64,000 nt of DNA from Viola odorata (Eukaryota; Streptophyta; Magnoliopsida; Malpighiales; Violaceae), in NCBI GenBank assembly GCA_963691705.1, contig OY829540.1:43994158-44058157 (forward strand). The letters are read 5' to 3'. The stretch's first letter is position 1; each line of letters opens with the position of its first letter. The position numbers and the translations under genes are program-made. Below, piece by piece: positions 21,552 to 35,058 of the stretch. The notes below the pieces were generated by a model. It was given only the letters and a program-made list of their open reading frames with translations, had not been told where the DNA came from and did not search any database.

Positions 21552-22850
21552 AAATCTCTCTAGTTTTTCTGGTTGATGTAACGAATAAAATCAAATGATA
21601 ATTATTTATCATTAATGCTTTCTTTTGTTTATGCTTATATTTTACAAATAATCAAACTTAGTAAGATAGGTAATTAGTAATCATTTTCTAAATCTATAAC
21701 ATCATGAGTAACTCGCGATCTATACATTTTTTTATAAAATATGTGGATAAAAATATAAGGTAATTAATCACAATTTTTCTTTGATTATGAATGTGAATGT
21801 AAATTAGAAAAATTGATGAAGTATCACTAAATTATATGTTAAATTTATTTATGATGAAGTAATGATGAAAAAAAGTTCACTGATAATTATTTATTTAAAT
21901 TTAATTAAAAATACTATTATTTTTTTTTAGTAAAAAGCCGTGGATTTTTTTTTTACTTTCTATACTTTAATAAAAAAAAACATTTTATTACATGTAAGGA
22001 CCCATGAATTTTGTGGTGCACCCTAAACCTTTAATTTTTTAATTTATTAAATCATGTTATAAAAATTAATAAAATATACAAAAACTTTCAAGAGAAGAGT
22101 TAGAAACAGTAAAGTGACTCATTCTTTTTTTTTTCTGGCTCCTCAGTTTTTTAGACAACAAAATTTTAAATTTTTTATGGCCAAAAAATAAATAAAGTGG
22201 AATTGAACTAAACTGAAAAGAATAAAAGAGACTGTTTAGAAGGCAAGAGGAGATAAATTGATTTATCTTTTTAAAAAATTTATTGCTCTTTGCCTACTTA
22301 TATAGAAAAAAATGTATTTAATATTATTGACAATGAGTTGATCATTCACGATTTCAATATATGAAATTGCGTCGTGGAAAATTGTAAATTTTCGTTTTTA
22401 ATTATAATATAAATTTTAGTTTTAAGTTATTTTTTTAACATAATTATTAAGTATGACCTACCCTGAGCTCGGTGTCTTATCTACACTACTATTTGATAAC
22501 AATTGTATTTTTTATTTTTATTAATATCAATTACTACTTAAACAAGTGTTCTCGCAAGTTTATATGTTAAAACTCCAATCATTTAAGTAGTCTATACTAC
22601 CTTAAAAATATAATTTAGTTTTATTGAAAAAAAACTCAAAAATACTAATAAATGTGTAATTTAGTACCTTTTTTTTTCAAAGAAAAAGATGACACTTTTT
22701 TTGTCCTAAGTTTCATTCTTAATAATAATAAGGGTAATAAATAATAATAATCCCATCATCAAACCCATCATAGAGGGTAAAAAAAAATTCCCATCAAAGA
22801 GGATCCAAAGGCCAAGAAGGTCATTATTATTATGCTAAGCGGCGCCGTTT
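21552..22850. other. AT-rich intergenic DNA
   Basis: Downstream of the peptide gene; probably its 3' UTR (to about 21650) and then AT-rich sequence with many poly-A and poly-T runs. No gene or known repeat is recognised. Confidence 0.5.
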
Positions 22851-23052
22851 TGCCCTCTGCCTTACTCCGAGAGGCGAGATCCATCCTCCCAATTTAGACA
22901 ACCAACAAGACAGGGGCGGAGAGACAGACCCTCTAACTTTTCTCCTACTCCTCTCCTTCGAATCAAAATCAACGACCCATCAAATTTACAGAGAGGGAAA
23001 AAATCCAAGAACTAGAGAGAGAAAGTGAGTAGATAACAATAATAATACAATA

Positions 23053-26000
23053 ATGTCTTTGACAAGTGTGAAGATGTCTGAAGATGTTTGGCTAACATGC
23101 CTCACGCATGCATTGTCTACTGAAACTGAAGAAATCATGGGCCTCCTTCTCGGTGACATTGAGGTTTTTTTCCCCAATTTTTTTTTTTATGTTGTTTGTG
23201 TTGATCAACTTCTCTTTCATTTCTGGTCAATAGGGACTGTTTAGGTTATTGTAGTTTGGTTGCTTGATGCCATTGTAGCTGAAGGATTGTGAGGAACTGA
23301 GACTTGTGTGGAAATTGTGAAGTTCTTGCGCGTTTGGTTTAAATGGGTCTTCGTTATTTCGATTGGTTCTTCCAAAGTTTGAATTTCTTCTATGTTCTCT
23401 GTTGATTGTTGATTGTATTGTGTTGCAACTTTTGAGGTTTTATTGGGTTTTCTTTGGGTGTTGAGTTGGTTTGTTGAGAGTATTTCTGTTTTTTTATGGA
23501 ATACGGGAAATAGTTGTTTTAACTTGTGTTAACATTTGAGCTGTCACTAAGGCCTTTTGAGTAGTTGAGATTACATCAATCTTTTCTTCTCAATTTGGCT
23601 GATTCTTTTAGAACTTGTTTGCAGTAGAGCTGAAGAAAAAGGTTTAATGGCTCTTTTGTTTGAGAAACTTGAAACTGCAGTTAATGTTGATCGAATTTCT
23701 GTTATTCCGAGGAAATTGAGAAAAATAGGTTGCAATTTTGCTATGCAGATCAAATAGTTGCATCATATGGATGATGGAATTTTGGTACTCTTAAGTAGTT
23801 GAATCCTGTACGGAAATTAGGTGATCAATAGATTTGGAGCTTAACATGTGGATTTCTGTTTTTCATACATTTGATGTTGCTTTATGCGAAAGTAAGCCTT
23901 CTGCTTGTAACTTGGATGTCTTTTCACAGAACCGTTGACAACTTATTGCAAGGTGTTGTTCAATTTCTCGTTGCTAAAATCTAACTGCCAACACTAAAAA
24001 ATGCTTATTGTAATGTATCAACTTTTTGCTTGTCTTATGCAGTGTAGATCCTAGCTCTCTTTTTTTCATTCCTAATGATTATCAAATTAGAGCACACAAT
24101 AATCCTATATGTTTTTCGAAACACTACCTATTAATTCCAAAAGTACAAAATTGCAAGGATCAATATGATGTTGGTTTTCCCTGTTAAGTTTATTAATGAG
24201 GGTTGTTCCAACTTCCAAGAATGATTCAAAGCAAGAAATAGCTAACATGCTATACGTGAGACATTCTCTTTGCTCTCTTCTTTGTTCATGTTCTATTTTA
24301 GCTTCCCTGGGAGATATGCTGATCTTAATTATTACATTTGATGCCATACTTCTTTTTTTAAGATTCTTTAATTTGTGCTCATAACTTTTGTGCAGAGGGT
24401 TATTCTGCTCTAAAAACTGGTGCATCTATTTTTGTTGCAATTTTATTCAATTGAAGAATTTCTGGAATGCAATACAATTGTCCATCTGATATTATAATAG
24501 TTGCTTTTTATTGTTCTCATCTGATAGTTTTCCTTTTCTCAGAATGTGTGAAAAATCAAGCAGCAAGTGAAAATAGATATAAGCAAAGCATAAATAAAGT
24601 TGTGCTTGTGCTAGATTTTTCCTGTTTAGTTTTCTGTCCAATGCCTGCATCCTGATTCTGCAGTTGCATCTATGTAAATAATTAACCTTATCCTTGCGCT
24701 TGGCTCTTCAAGTCTTATCTTTTTTTGGCAGAAAGTGAGGCTGTTATGATTTGGAGAGCTCACATTTAATTTAGAGTGCTTGTTTGCTTGTGTTCTTGGC
24801 ATTCTGTTAAAGTGAAAGAAATTTTCATATACGTTCTTTTTTCTTTCTTTCTAATATTTGAAACAAATTTTCAGTACTCAAAAAATGGGAGTGTCACTGC
24901 ACTTATTTGGGGAGCCTCACCTCAGTCACGATCTGATCGGCGAAAGGATAGAGTAGAGACGAACCCTGAGCAGTTGGCTGCTGCTTCAGCACAAGCTGAG
25001 ATATCCTTAATGCTGCCTCATTGATCATTATATGTTTTCTGAGTGGTTGCAAATACTGTGTTAAGCATTAACAGAGAAATACCAGTGTTGTTGACGTATG
25101 AAACTAGCTTAGTCTTCCAATGACAGTCCTCCTTAGGAGGGCCGTTCATGTTTATACCAAGTAGTCCAGTTATAATATTTTTTGGTGATCTTATAGCAAG
25201 GTTTCAATCTACTTCATCAAGCAAATGCAAAGTACGGTGCAAAGAACCTATTAAATTCATGTTTAATGCGTCTGTCCTCATCTCTCTTCTTCTTCTGCTT
25301 CTTTTCTTTTTAAAGGGAAAAAAAAGGTATATGAATGATATCATTTTTGTTAAGTTTTTGAAAATAATAATATTCCAATATGATCTGGTTCCCTACATAT
25401 TACTGGATATTTCCATCACATGGTCATCAAATCTTTTCACTTAAAATTATATTGATGTGGATCATGCTCGTTTGCCCATGAATAGTGGTTTTAAGGTGAT
25501 TTGGAGACTCATTAATCGTGGACTTTAGGACTACTGCCGGTTCATTGTTCATACTTTTTTCTATTCTTGCATGGCTGCAGGTAGTTGATAAGATTTTAGT
25601 TTCTAGGATGCAAATTGTACTGGATGGTTTGCAAATTGATAAATTAGTTTTTTTGGTAAAGTTTTCGTATACTTAACCTTACAGCACAGAATGTCTGCAT
25701 CATCTGGACGGATGACGAGAGTGATCGGATGGTATCATTCACATCCTCATATTACAGTATTACCTTCTCATGTTGGTATGTTCTGAAATCCAGTGAGCTG
25801 GAGTGTCTTGGTGAATATTGGATTCCTGTTTTCTTTAGTATAGCTTCATTTCCATCTTTTGACTGCAAAGAGAATTTCTCTTGTAGTTTGATAAATTTCA
25901 TGCCATGACCATTGAATAGCAAAGAAAACCTATGCTTTATCTGTAGTTGATTTTGTGAGTAGGATTGAAGTATTCCAGTGATGTGGTTCTTCCATATATT

Positions 26001-29000
26001 TGTTTGCATTTATTTAACACTTACTGTAGTTGGTTAGGTGAAGCTTGATTTAGCACTCGTCTCCTATGCTTTACAGATGTTCGAACACAGGGAATGTATC
26101 AACTTCTAGATCCGGGATTCATCGGGTTGATATTTTCCTGTTTCAGTGAGGATGCTAATAAGGTATGCATAACATGCTATGCTTTTCTACTAAGAGAGTG
26201 CTATTACATAAATGTTTGTCCCCTGACTAACACATTCTTCATAATGTTAGGTTGGAAGAATCCAAGTCATTGCATTCCAGTCCTCAGATGGAAAGCAGAA
26301 CATTTCAAGACCTATTCCTGTATCAGTTGTAAATAGAAGCACAGTTATAGATGTTGATTCATCTATAAGTACCTCAGAAAATAATATATCAGGGAAAACT
26401 GGATCTTCAAGGCTGGAGAACTCTGAACAAGACACGGCTGATTCAAGGGCAGCTGCTTTATCCAATAAGGTATGAATGTGTTATATTATTTGCAACAACG
26501 AAGAGGACTTTCTAGCTGATGGGACAAGGCTAGAAATGTTCTGTTGTCCTAAGTTGTGGGACTTGGTTAAACAGGCTGATCACAATCAGTTTTTGATCAT
26601 TTTTGTTCTTACACACTCCTTGTCCTAGTAGATTACTGCTTTTGACGTTTAATAGACATCGTAAATCAACTGATACCACCCCCCCTCCCCCTCCTCTTTC
26701 TATCTCTAGTTTGGAGAGTATTAGGGGAGCAATCTTTTCCTTTTCCCTCCTTGCACTTTCTTTAATTGAACTGATTAACAGAAAAAGAAGCAAGAGTGCT
26801 TTCTACAATATTTCCAGGGGCTTGATGGATGTTTTGTATTATGATTACACTATGTTTAAGGACAACATAAATATTGCCAGCATCGAGTTAAGTAAATTGA
26901 TTACATATGTTGCCATATTTGTGATTAAAAGAAAGCTTCAAAACTATGTACAGACAGGGCTAAAAGAAATCCATGTAATAAAGGTTTGACACAGTTTATC
27001 TTTTTCAAGAGTACTTGCCTTGATTATTTTCCCTTACATTTTCGTCCCTTCTTTTAATGGGTAAAAATGCCAGTGCAAATGATATCATGGTCTTGTATAA
27101 CTAAGGGTAGCGAATGAAGAATATGAAAAGCATTAGAGAAGAATTTTTTCTTTGATATGTTGTTTCTTATTGAAGTATTTTTAATGTGATCAATGATTGA
27201 CATAAATGGGGAATAAACACCTGAACTTATTGCATTTGCCTGTGCTTTAAGGTGATCTTGCATGCACATGGTCTATCAGTACAAATTTTCTCATCTCATC
27301 TTTGGAGTTTAGACTCTTCATATGGGACTGGTTGTATTCATATGAGTATCAGATATTATGTTTGATGTGAGAAATATGTTGTTTCTTATTGAAGTGTGTT
27401 TAATGTGTTTATGATTGAAACATATGGACATAAACACCTGAACTTATTTCATCTGCCTGGGCTTTAAGGTGTCCTTGCATGCACTTGGACTGTCAATACA
27501 ATGTTTCTTATCTCATCTTTGGTGTTTAGATCCTTGATACATGACTGGTCTTATTTCATGAGTGTCAGATATAGGGTAATATTCTTTCCACTCTTCAAAA
27601 GAAGGAAATCGGCTTTGTTCTTACTTCGGTTAATTTTTTATATATATTATTGACTAGGGTGGAATGAGATCATTGGAGTTGGGTGATTTTTTTGCTAATG
27701 CTGACGCTAACTATGTTGGAAAAGAAAGAGCTGGAGTAAGCTACCATCCTGGCATTTCAGACAATGTAATAGTTGATATTGATCCCATGGACATGTCAGA
27801 AAGTATGCAAGAAGCTATGCATCGCTCAACTTTGGAGATGAGGTATACATGAGTATGTTCTTAACCACTTGGTTCTCTCTACTTTACAACTACATTTTGT
27901 AACAAATCTTGATAATGATATCAGTGGTTTGTTGTCATTACCATTAATATATCTGTTGTGCTATTTTTGCACCATAATTGCTAATAATCCATGTTATTTT
28001 AGTGGTTCCCTTATTTTCTTTTGGTTCACCATTCTTTCAGTAACTAGTTTAAAATTGCTTTTGTTTGCTGACAGTGGTGCTGAGTATAATAGAAAAGAAA
28101 TTCCTCTGCATGTTTTGCCCACATGGTCTATGCTTAACCTCGATTCACCTCTAACGTCATTTACGGATTTGCAATGTGTACTGTTTGAAGAGGAGCGGGG
28201 AGCGTATAATCAAGCCATCTTGCAAAATATGAGGTGCTCAATTTCATCCCCACTTATCTTGACTAATTTCCCCTTTTATACTGTTGGCTTACATGTTTAA
28301 TGTTCCTTAGGGATGGAAAAGTGCATCCCCTTACATTTATTCATCATACATCGACATATCAGGCTTCCATGTGCAAATTAATTGAATATTGGTAAGAGCA
28401 CATTCCTTCAATTTTTGGACTTTATTCTAGAACTTGGGGTATATTCTCTTCCATTGCTTACTCTCATTTGACTCATGCAGTTTAAGTCCTGCAATAAATG
28501 CGCTCCAGGGCCGCTTGAGAGAGAATGAAATTAGGGTATGGACTGTAATCACATAGTTGCTTTTACTAGGCAGTAAGGATGGCTTATGATTATAGTGGCA
28601 AAAGATTTTCCATTTCTACTTCTACTGTCTAGTGCGATGCATAAGTTATCAGGCTTGCAGATTATATGCATTTGACTTGAGTGCTTGCATCATGGGAAAA
28701 AATGCATTAGGAGGTAGCACTGTCTTTTGAACATTAATTAAATACTTGTGAACTCTAATTGAATGATTAATGGCATTCCATTGAGTTTACACCAACTGTG
28801 ATTCAGAGAGAAACAATGTTGTCTGAGCTTGAATCATTCTGGACAAATTATATTGTAGTGGAGAAGCATGTTTTCCTAGTTGCTCTCTCTTCTTTTGCGA
28901 CTTTTATCATTTCTTGATCAGTGGTTGACCAGTTGCTTTAGTCGCCACATGCTGCTTTCATTCTTCCTAGTACGCACGAATCATTTATTACCTGATTTTA

Positions 29001-29237
29001 CTGGAACAGTTAGCAATGCTTACTAATGAAGCAAAGATTTTGGAGGTTGAGGCCTTGAAAGGTTCTGAGTCCAGTTCTAAATCTCCCCGTCAAATTGAAT
29101 CACATGGAGTACGCGGAACTCCTTTGTCTAGTCAGAGAGGCCTGCGTGGTGCATCTGAACCAACTGGTGGAAAGATCGTTGCTAGTCCCAGTAGACGAAG
29201 CAGGACCAGCTCGTCAAACTCTAAACTAGACTCGTGA
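23053..29237 (+). CDS. BRCC36: BRCC36 Lys63-specific deubiquitinase (JAMM/MPN+), ten exons
   Basis: Exons read as 23053-23163, 24875-25000, 25688-25775, 26077-26162, 26251-26469, 27658-27842, 28075-28233, 28311-28391, 28481-28535 and 29010-29237; all phases join to 445 residues. BRCC36 cleaves Lys63-linked ubiquitin in BRCA1-A/BRISC complexes and in plants serves DNA repair and recombination. The N-terminus MSLTSVKMSEDVWLTCLTHA and the whole order match plant BRCC36A. The MPN+ zinc site is complete: Glu27 in TETEEIMGLLLGD, and His96, His98 and Asp109 in HSHPHITVLPSHVD. The middle (about 150-275) is Ser/Asn-rich; the C-terminal half has PLHVLPTWSMLNLDSPL and a helical segment. Length slightly exceeds the Arabidopsis protein. 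Intron 2 appears to be an AT-AC intron. The 5' UTR is likely 22.85-23.05 kb, GC-richer than the flanks. Confidence 0.93.
25001..25687 (+). other. U12-type AT-AC intron of BRCC36 (intron 2)
   Basis: No usable GT donor fits the frame at the end of exon 2. The intron begins ATATCCTTAA, the canonical U12 5' splice site, and ends CAGCAC, with AC terminal dinucleotides. A branch-point-like TACTTAACC lies 10-12 bases before the 3' end, the usual U12 spacing. With these ends the protein reads QAE-RMSASSGRMTR across the junction, matching the family. The other eight introns are GT-AG. Confidence 0.85.
27157..27590 (+). repeat. Tandem duplication of about 219 bp in BRCC36 intron 5
   Basis: The block starting ATGTTGTTTCTTATTGAAGT at 27157 recurs at 27376. 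Both copies go on with TAAACACCTGAACTTATT, CTTTAAGGTG.CCTTGCATGCAC and CTCATCTTTGG.GTTTAGA. They are perhaps 80% alike by eye, so the duplication is not recent. It lies wholly within the intron. Confidence 0.8.
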
Positions 29238-29960
29238 TTTCTTTGTAAGTTCTCTCTAGCTTTTTCCATTTGTTGCCTTTTTTTTAATTATCCCCAATTG
29301 CTATGGTGAAGTAGTTACACGATTATCAAAGTGAATAAATATGATGAGCACGCACACTTCTTTGCATCATGAAGGGTTTAGCATTTCCTGAATACAATGT
29401 TGGTCCTTAGTGATCTTTCCTCTCTTACCTTCTCACTCCATTCTAGGTTCAACTTCTCTCAAGTCACCGGAGAAACCGTTGCAAGTTGGTGGGCTAGCTC
29501 TCGGTATTTCAGGTCATGAAAAATCCTAGTGGAAGTTGTTGGTCTAGGGAGTTCCCTGTTCAGCGTGTGTACCCTGTTTAATATCGAAAAATTGGGGAGC
29601 GAGAGAGGGGACGTGTCTAGCCTGAGTATGCAAAGACAAGGATGTAGGACTTTGTACATACTTCCTCGGGGCTTGAATATATATATTAATGGTTTGCAAC
29701 ATTATTTGTTTTTGTTAGCATATACACTGTCCCATGGGTTTCCATCATTACACCATTGGTCCTGCTCCGCACCCGGTTGAGCCGGGGATCACCTGCATCT
29801 GGAAACGGAATGCCTCCATCTACAGGAGGAGTAATTGAAAAGTTTGAAGTTGGATGTGGTTAAGTTTCGCATCATCAGATGATAAAGCCAAGTGGAAACT
29901 TGTAGTTTTTCTGTACTGTATTCTTAATGAAGTGCTGTGCTTTTCTTTTCTATTATATAT
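29238..29960 (+). other. BRCC36 3' UTR, probably with an intron
   Basis: Six bases after the stop codon a TTTGTAAGTT donor (about 29243) pairs with a CATTCTAG acceptor near 29446, suggesting an intron in the 3' UTR. The likely transcript end is somewhere in 29680-29950, but no single polyadenylation signal stands out. Confidence 0.45.
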
Positions 29961-31050
29961 ATAGAAAAAAGGGTAGAATTCACCCATGCATTTGTACTTC
30001 AAGTCAGAATAAACCATTACATTTGTAAGTGAGTCAAATAAATCACTATATTTATTTTCTCGATCAAAATTGACCATTATTACCTAAAATACCTTAGGCT
30101 CTATTTGGTTGGTAAAAACTACACTCTCTTTTCTTTTCTTTCTTCTCTTTCTCTCGGCTGAAGCTTCACTCTCCCCTCTCCTCTTTTCTTTTCTTTCTAA
30201 CCCTAAAAGAAACCTCTGTTCTTCCTCCTCCAAGCCATCTACAGATTGCGCCTCCCATTCTTCTTCCTTTCTATAACCATTTTTTTTTCATTTTTAAAAA
30301 TTTGATCGAATTCCTTTCCCCATCATTCTTCCATTTTTCTTCCTTCTCCTCTCACACGAAAACTTTGCGAATATGAAACTCTTGAACTGTGATGAGATGA
30401 TGATGTTGTTCAACTCTCTCAACTCCGTGTTCGATCTACTGGGTTCTAAAATACGCAACTCATTTGTTGGGTTTCTTTATAAAATAAAAAATTTATTTTT
30501 ATTCTTAACTATTTGTTAAAATGATAGATTGATTGTTCTTTCTGAGAAGGGAAGAGGATAAAGGATTTATAATTGATTCGTGGATGAAGAACACGCTTGC
30601 AAACATGAAAATGAACAAGCTGTAGTGATTTGGGTGTGGTTGTGGAGAAGTTTAGCCGGAGAGATTGGTGAGAGGTGATATTGGTTGGTTTGGTTGGGTA
30701 TTGAATAGAATTAATTTTGCAGGAATTAGAATTGGAATTGATTTTTTTCATAGGGATTGGTTTTGGAATTAATTTGCAGGGGTTAATTAGGACTAATTTG
30801 CAGAGGAGTCGAATTCGTTTTTACAGGGGTGAGGCGGGTTTTTGAATTGCGGTAGTTCGGGTGAGAGGAGAGAGAAAAGAATGAGTGTATTTTTTTACCA
30901 ACCAAACAGAGCTTAGGGTATTTTAGGTAATAATGGTCAATTTTAATCAAGAAAATAAATGTAGTGGTTTATTTGGCTCACTTACAAATATAGTGGTCTA
31001 TCCTGACTTAAAAGTACAATTGTAGGGGTGAATTTTCTCATTTTTCCTAT
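29961..31050. mobile_element. TIR element (Mutator-like, non-autonomous), about 1.09 kb
   Basis: The two ends are inverted copies of each other over about 155 bases (29961-30116 and 30890-31050), around 85-90% alike. They share blocks such as CATTTGTAAGTGAG, AAATTGACCATTATTACC and TTTGGTTGGTAAA. Long TIRs with unrelated interior suggest a Mutator-like element. A clear 9-bp target duplication was not found. The interior has pyrimidine-rich sequence and no recognised protein. It sits directly after the BRCC36 3' UTR. Confidence 0.75.
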
Positions 31051-34000
31051 AAAAGACCCATTTTCTCATGGGCTTGATTGTTTACCATAATATTGTTAAT
31101 GGGCTTTGTCCTCATCTGGACTTAACATTTTGATGTATTAGACTAATTAGTTACCAATCTAAAGAGTACTAATAATTGTGGAGGGAAACCTAAAATTATA
31201 AATTTTATTTACAATGTCAGCATTTTAAATGTAGTAGGTCTTTTTAATCTGAAATTAATTATTTCATGTTCCATTTTATTTTCTCCTTAACTAAGACACG
31301 TTAAATAAATACGAGCTAACAAATTGGATCATAAAGGACAAAAAAACTACATGTCCTTTACCCTTAATTTTTTTCTTTTTATAACATATATAGACTAAAA
31401 GTTTGGATTCGGTGAAATTTCTAAACGAACCAATCCAAAAATTCGAGTACCCAAACTGAAAGGGCAAAAGGAACCCGATCTGAATCCAAACCGATTATTT
31501 TTTTTGAGTATTGGGTATTCAAACCGAAAACAATTAAATACCCGAATAACTCGAATTGAACCAATCCGAATGTAAATCAATTTAAACCGATCCGAAAAAT
31601 GCAAGGTAAAAAACTCTAATTGTTTAAGAACTCAACCCAAATTGACCCACTTTTATTATATTAGAGAGAGTAAATAAATATTTTTAATTTACGATTTATA
31701 CACACATATATTATCAATACTTATACTTAACTTAAGCATTGTATTCTACTCATTTTTTTGGGCTTGTATTAATTATAAACTAGTTATATTTATTTTTTTA
31801 ATGAATTTTATTTATTTATGCTTAGACTAGTAACATACATGAAAACTGTATAATAATTATTCATATATTTGATTAAAATAACTAAAGTTAAAATACATAT
31901 ATATATATTTAGTTTTTATTATATATATTAAATTTATTTATAATTGACTGATCAAGTTTCATCATTAATAATTAATGAATGTCTAAAATAAATTGTGATT
32001 TATTAATACACTATTTAATTATTTATTAGTCTAAAATTTGCGCGTTACATGATTGAATTACATATTTTCGATAAATAAATATACTAGAAAACTATACATT
32101 GTTTTTAAATTTATACTAAATAATGGATTACAAAAATATTAATAAAAAATAAGCTCATTAAAAACGATCAACTAGTAATTAATTACCAAACTAAATTTAC
32201 GAGAATAATCCGATTGATTAAACCGATCTGATTGTAAAAATCCAAAATTTCAAACCGAAACTCATATTTAATATTAACTGATTTATCAAACCGAATCGAT
32301 CCAATTCAATTGGATACCCGATAAAACGAGTATCCGATCTGACTGGGTAAAAAAGTTAACGATTTGAACCGAACCAATCAAACTAAGTACCCGAACTAAA
32401 AGTACAAACAAGTAGGGTACTCGACCTATAAACACCTCTACATATCACGTGTACATCGAAAATTACAAAACAAATTTTGAAACATAGATCGGAAATTGAA
32501 AATGTTTTATCAGTTGCGCTACAACTTCAAGCGCATATTTTATCTTATGATACTAACATATTTTAATTTTTTTACTTTTTAATTTTTGTATAAAGGAAAG
32601 GAAAGAAAGAACACAAAATCACGCGCACACAAGAACACAAAAGAGATGATGTCGTGGTCATAAAGCATAGATGTTATAAGAATGATTATTGATAATTATT
32701 AATATTGCATGGGTGTGATTCCCAATGAGAGAATCGAATCAGCATCATCAATCAATGTCTTTACCCACTTCTCTTTGCTCCTCTCTTCATGTTCCCTTTA
32801 CCCTTCTCCAAGAGAATGGATGCCAGAATATCTTTCAATTTCTCATTTTCGTTTCTTCATTTCTTCATTTTCTCATTTTTTCAATTTCATTTTCCATTAA
32901 TTTTCTAACATTGTCATTTTCTCTACCTAAAGAGAGACGAAATTGGAATAGCTAGAGTAGCCGAAGGAAGAAAAGGAAAGTGAAAAAAGATGAGAAAAAT
33001 TACTTAAGAATAAAGGGAAAGGTGGTCAAAATGAAACCTCGAAGACTTGTTATTCCATCATTTTCCAGCCTTCAAAACCATCTTTATTGAAACTATCCCC
33101 TTTTGCCTTTCTCTTTTCCTTTTTCTCATTTTTCGTTAATCTTGATTATCCTAATTAATTACTTGGTATTATTCGTTGCAACAAAAAATCTCTCTTCCTA
33201 ATTAGTTAACAACAATCAATCGGCCGTGGCCTTGTTAGTTACACACTCTCATTATTAGTTTAATTTGATCATTATACCTCACCGAAAATATTTTATCCTT
33301 CAGTGAACTAAAATCTCTAATTTAGACTTCCTAGTGCACGTCCTCAAATATTATGTTATTAGTTAGATTCTCGTCTATTAAACATAAACGTATATAAATG
33401 TTGGTTTCATCATGTATATATGTACATATAAAATAATCACACTTTCTCTCTTTTTTTCAATAAATTTTTATCTCATAATAAATCAACATGATACAATTAA
33501 TTACTCGTAGCTCAATATTCTTACCGTAATCCTCAATGTAAAAAGAGATGCTTCTACACATCCGTACCGTAGCATATACTCCTCGTCCACGTGTACATTG
33601 GTAAAAATCTTATTTTTTACATTCCCCAAATAAAAATGCCGTAATCTCTCAATATTAAATTTGTTGGGCTGTAGCGCTGTACATTTTTGAATGCATAAAG
33701 GAAGATTATGGGAATGGAGAAGATGAGAATACTGTTGCCTTCGATGCGAAGGAAATGTGCTATTGATAAGAACATTGTAATTAATTAATAAGAATGATAG
33801 TCACCTTTAATATATATATATATAAAATAAGGAATTTCATTTAAATTTTACCTGATCTAAATTAAATGAATTAAATAAACTAGATACCCTAACATTAATT
33901 TTATTTTCCAACGGACTTGTAGATACTTGGGTACCTACCATTTTTTTATACGCACTTAAAAGACTATATATAGTTCCAAAATACTATAGTGATTATTATT

Positions 34001-34665
34001 AGTGATTTGAGGGTCCCATAAACTATGGTCAAAGGGGGCTTCTTTTCTTTATTTTTTATTTATTTTTATAAGTACTATAATAATTTTTGACGGTTTGATT
34101 GAGTGGAATTTGGATCGGGTTGTGTTGTTGTTGTTGCTGCTGTTGTGGTTATAGGCTGACAATATCTTCTGTTTGCTTTTTTATGTGGGTTCATCTTATA
34201 TAATTCATTTGTCGGTCTAACTTACGTGGACCGAATTGATGAATGTGACCAACTAAAGCTCTTTCAAATTGTTGCTTTTTTTGGTTTGGGTTTTGATGGA
34301 AACTAAAGTTTAGACATGGAGTGTTTATATTTACACCATCTCACATTATAATAAAATCCATCATCATAATTACATAGAGTATGGAGTTAATTTGAAATAT
34401 CATTTGTGGAGTAGCTTATAATTTCTTTCAGATATGGGTTCAATTTAGTTAAATTTCTATATATAACACGATGAAGTTGCAAGTTATGTGCATGAAAATT
34501 TTCATGATTTGACAACATATATACACATTCCACTATGCATATATATACAAGATCATTTAATTTTTATTCACTATATTAGGTGTCGACTATTCCGTATTCA
34601 AGTTGAATTTCCTCATAAATTTTAACATAGTTGTATATGTAGGGATTCAAACTGAGAGTTAGAAC
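31051..34665. other. Long AT-rich intergenic region; possible hAT-type remnant near 31390-32440
   Basis: From about 31400 to 31610 and again 32200 to 32440 the sequence is full of CCGAACC, AAACCGA and TACCCGA motifs in both orientations. The right side ends in ACCTATAAACACCTCTA, like a hAT terminus. The left terminus is not clear, so this is only a suggestion. A (TA)n run lies at about 33812-33827. The ORF at 32709-32900 is low-complexity. No gene is recognised. Confidence 0.35.
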
Positions 34666-35058
34666 CATAGTTTTAAAAACCGGATCGACCCGACGGTCGG
34701 ACCGGTAAAATCGTGACCCGAAGAGATTTTTGGTTCGGTTCAGCTATCTGACCGGACCTGTAGTCGAACCGAAAAAAACCGTCGACCCGCTATCGATCCG
34801 GTTGGGTCGATGACAAACCAAAACGATGCCGTTTTGTGTTTTTTTTTATATTTTTTATATTTTTATTTTTTCAATATGGAAAATTTAATGAGCCGGCTCA
34901 TTATAGGCACCGGTTTAATCCGGTTTAATTATCTAAACTTGAACGGTTCGATGTGTGAATGACCCGGAATGATCCAAAGGATCAATCCGGTCGAACCCCA
35001 ATTAAACCTGGTTCAAATCGGTCTGACGGGTCACTCTGGTTCAATTTTTAAAACTATG
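34666..35058. mobile_element. hAT-type MITE, about 393 bp
   Basis: The ends are perfect inverted copies: CATAGTTTTAAAAA at the left and its complement at the right. The interior is dense in CCGG-containing motifs (ACCGGATCGACCCG, CCGGTCGAACC), as in a known class of short hAT elements. The flanks GTTAGAAC (34658-34665) and GTTAGTTA (35059-35066) share the first five of eight bases, consistent with a decayed 8-bp duplication. Confidence 0.75.

Noticed and set aside
31390..32440. Possible 1-kb hAT-type element rich in CCGAACC motifs
   Set aside because: The right end resembles a terminus, but no matching left terminus or 8-bp duplication could be identified, so it is only mentioned in the intergenic description.
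32709..32955. Two overlapping Phe/Ser-rich ORFs
   Set aside because: Low-complexity pyrimidine-rich sequence, no domain or splice context.
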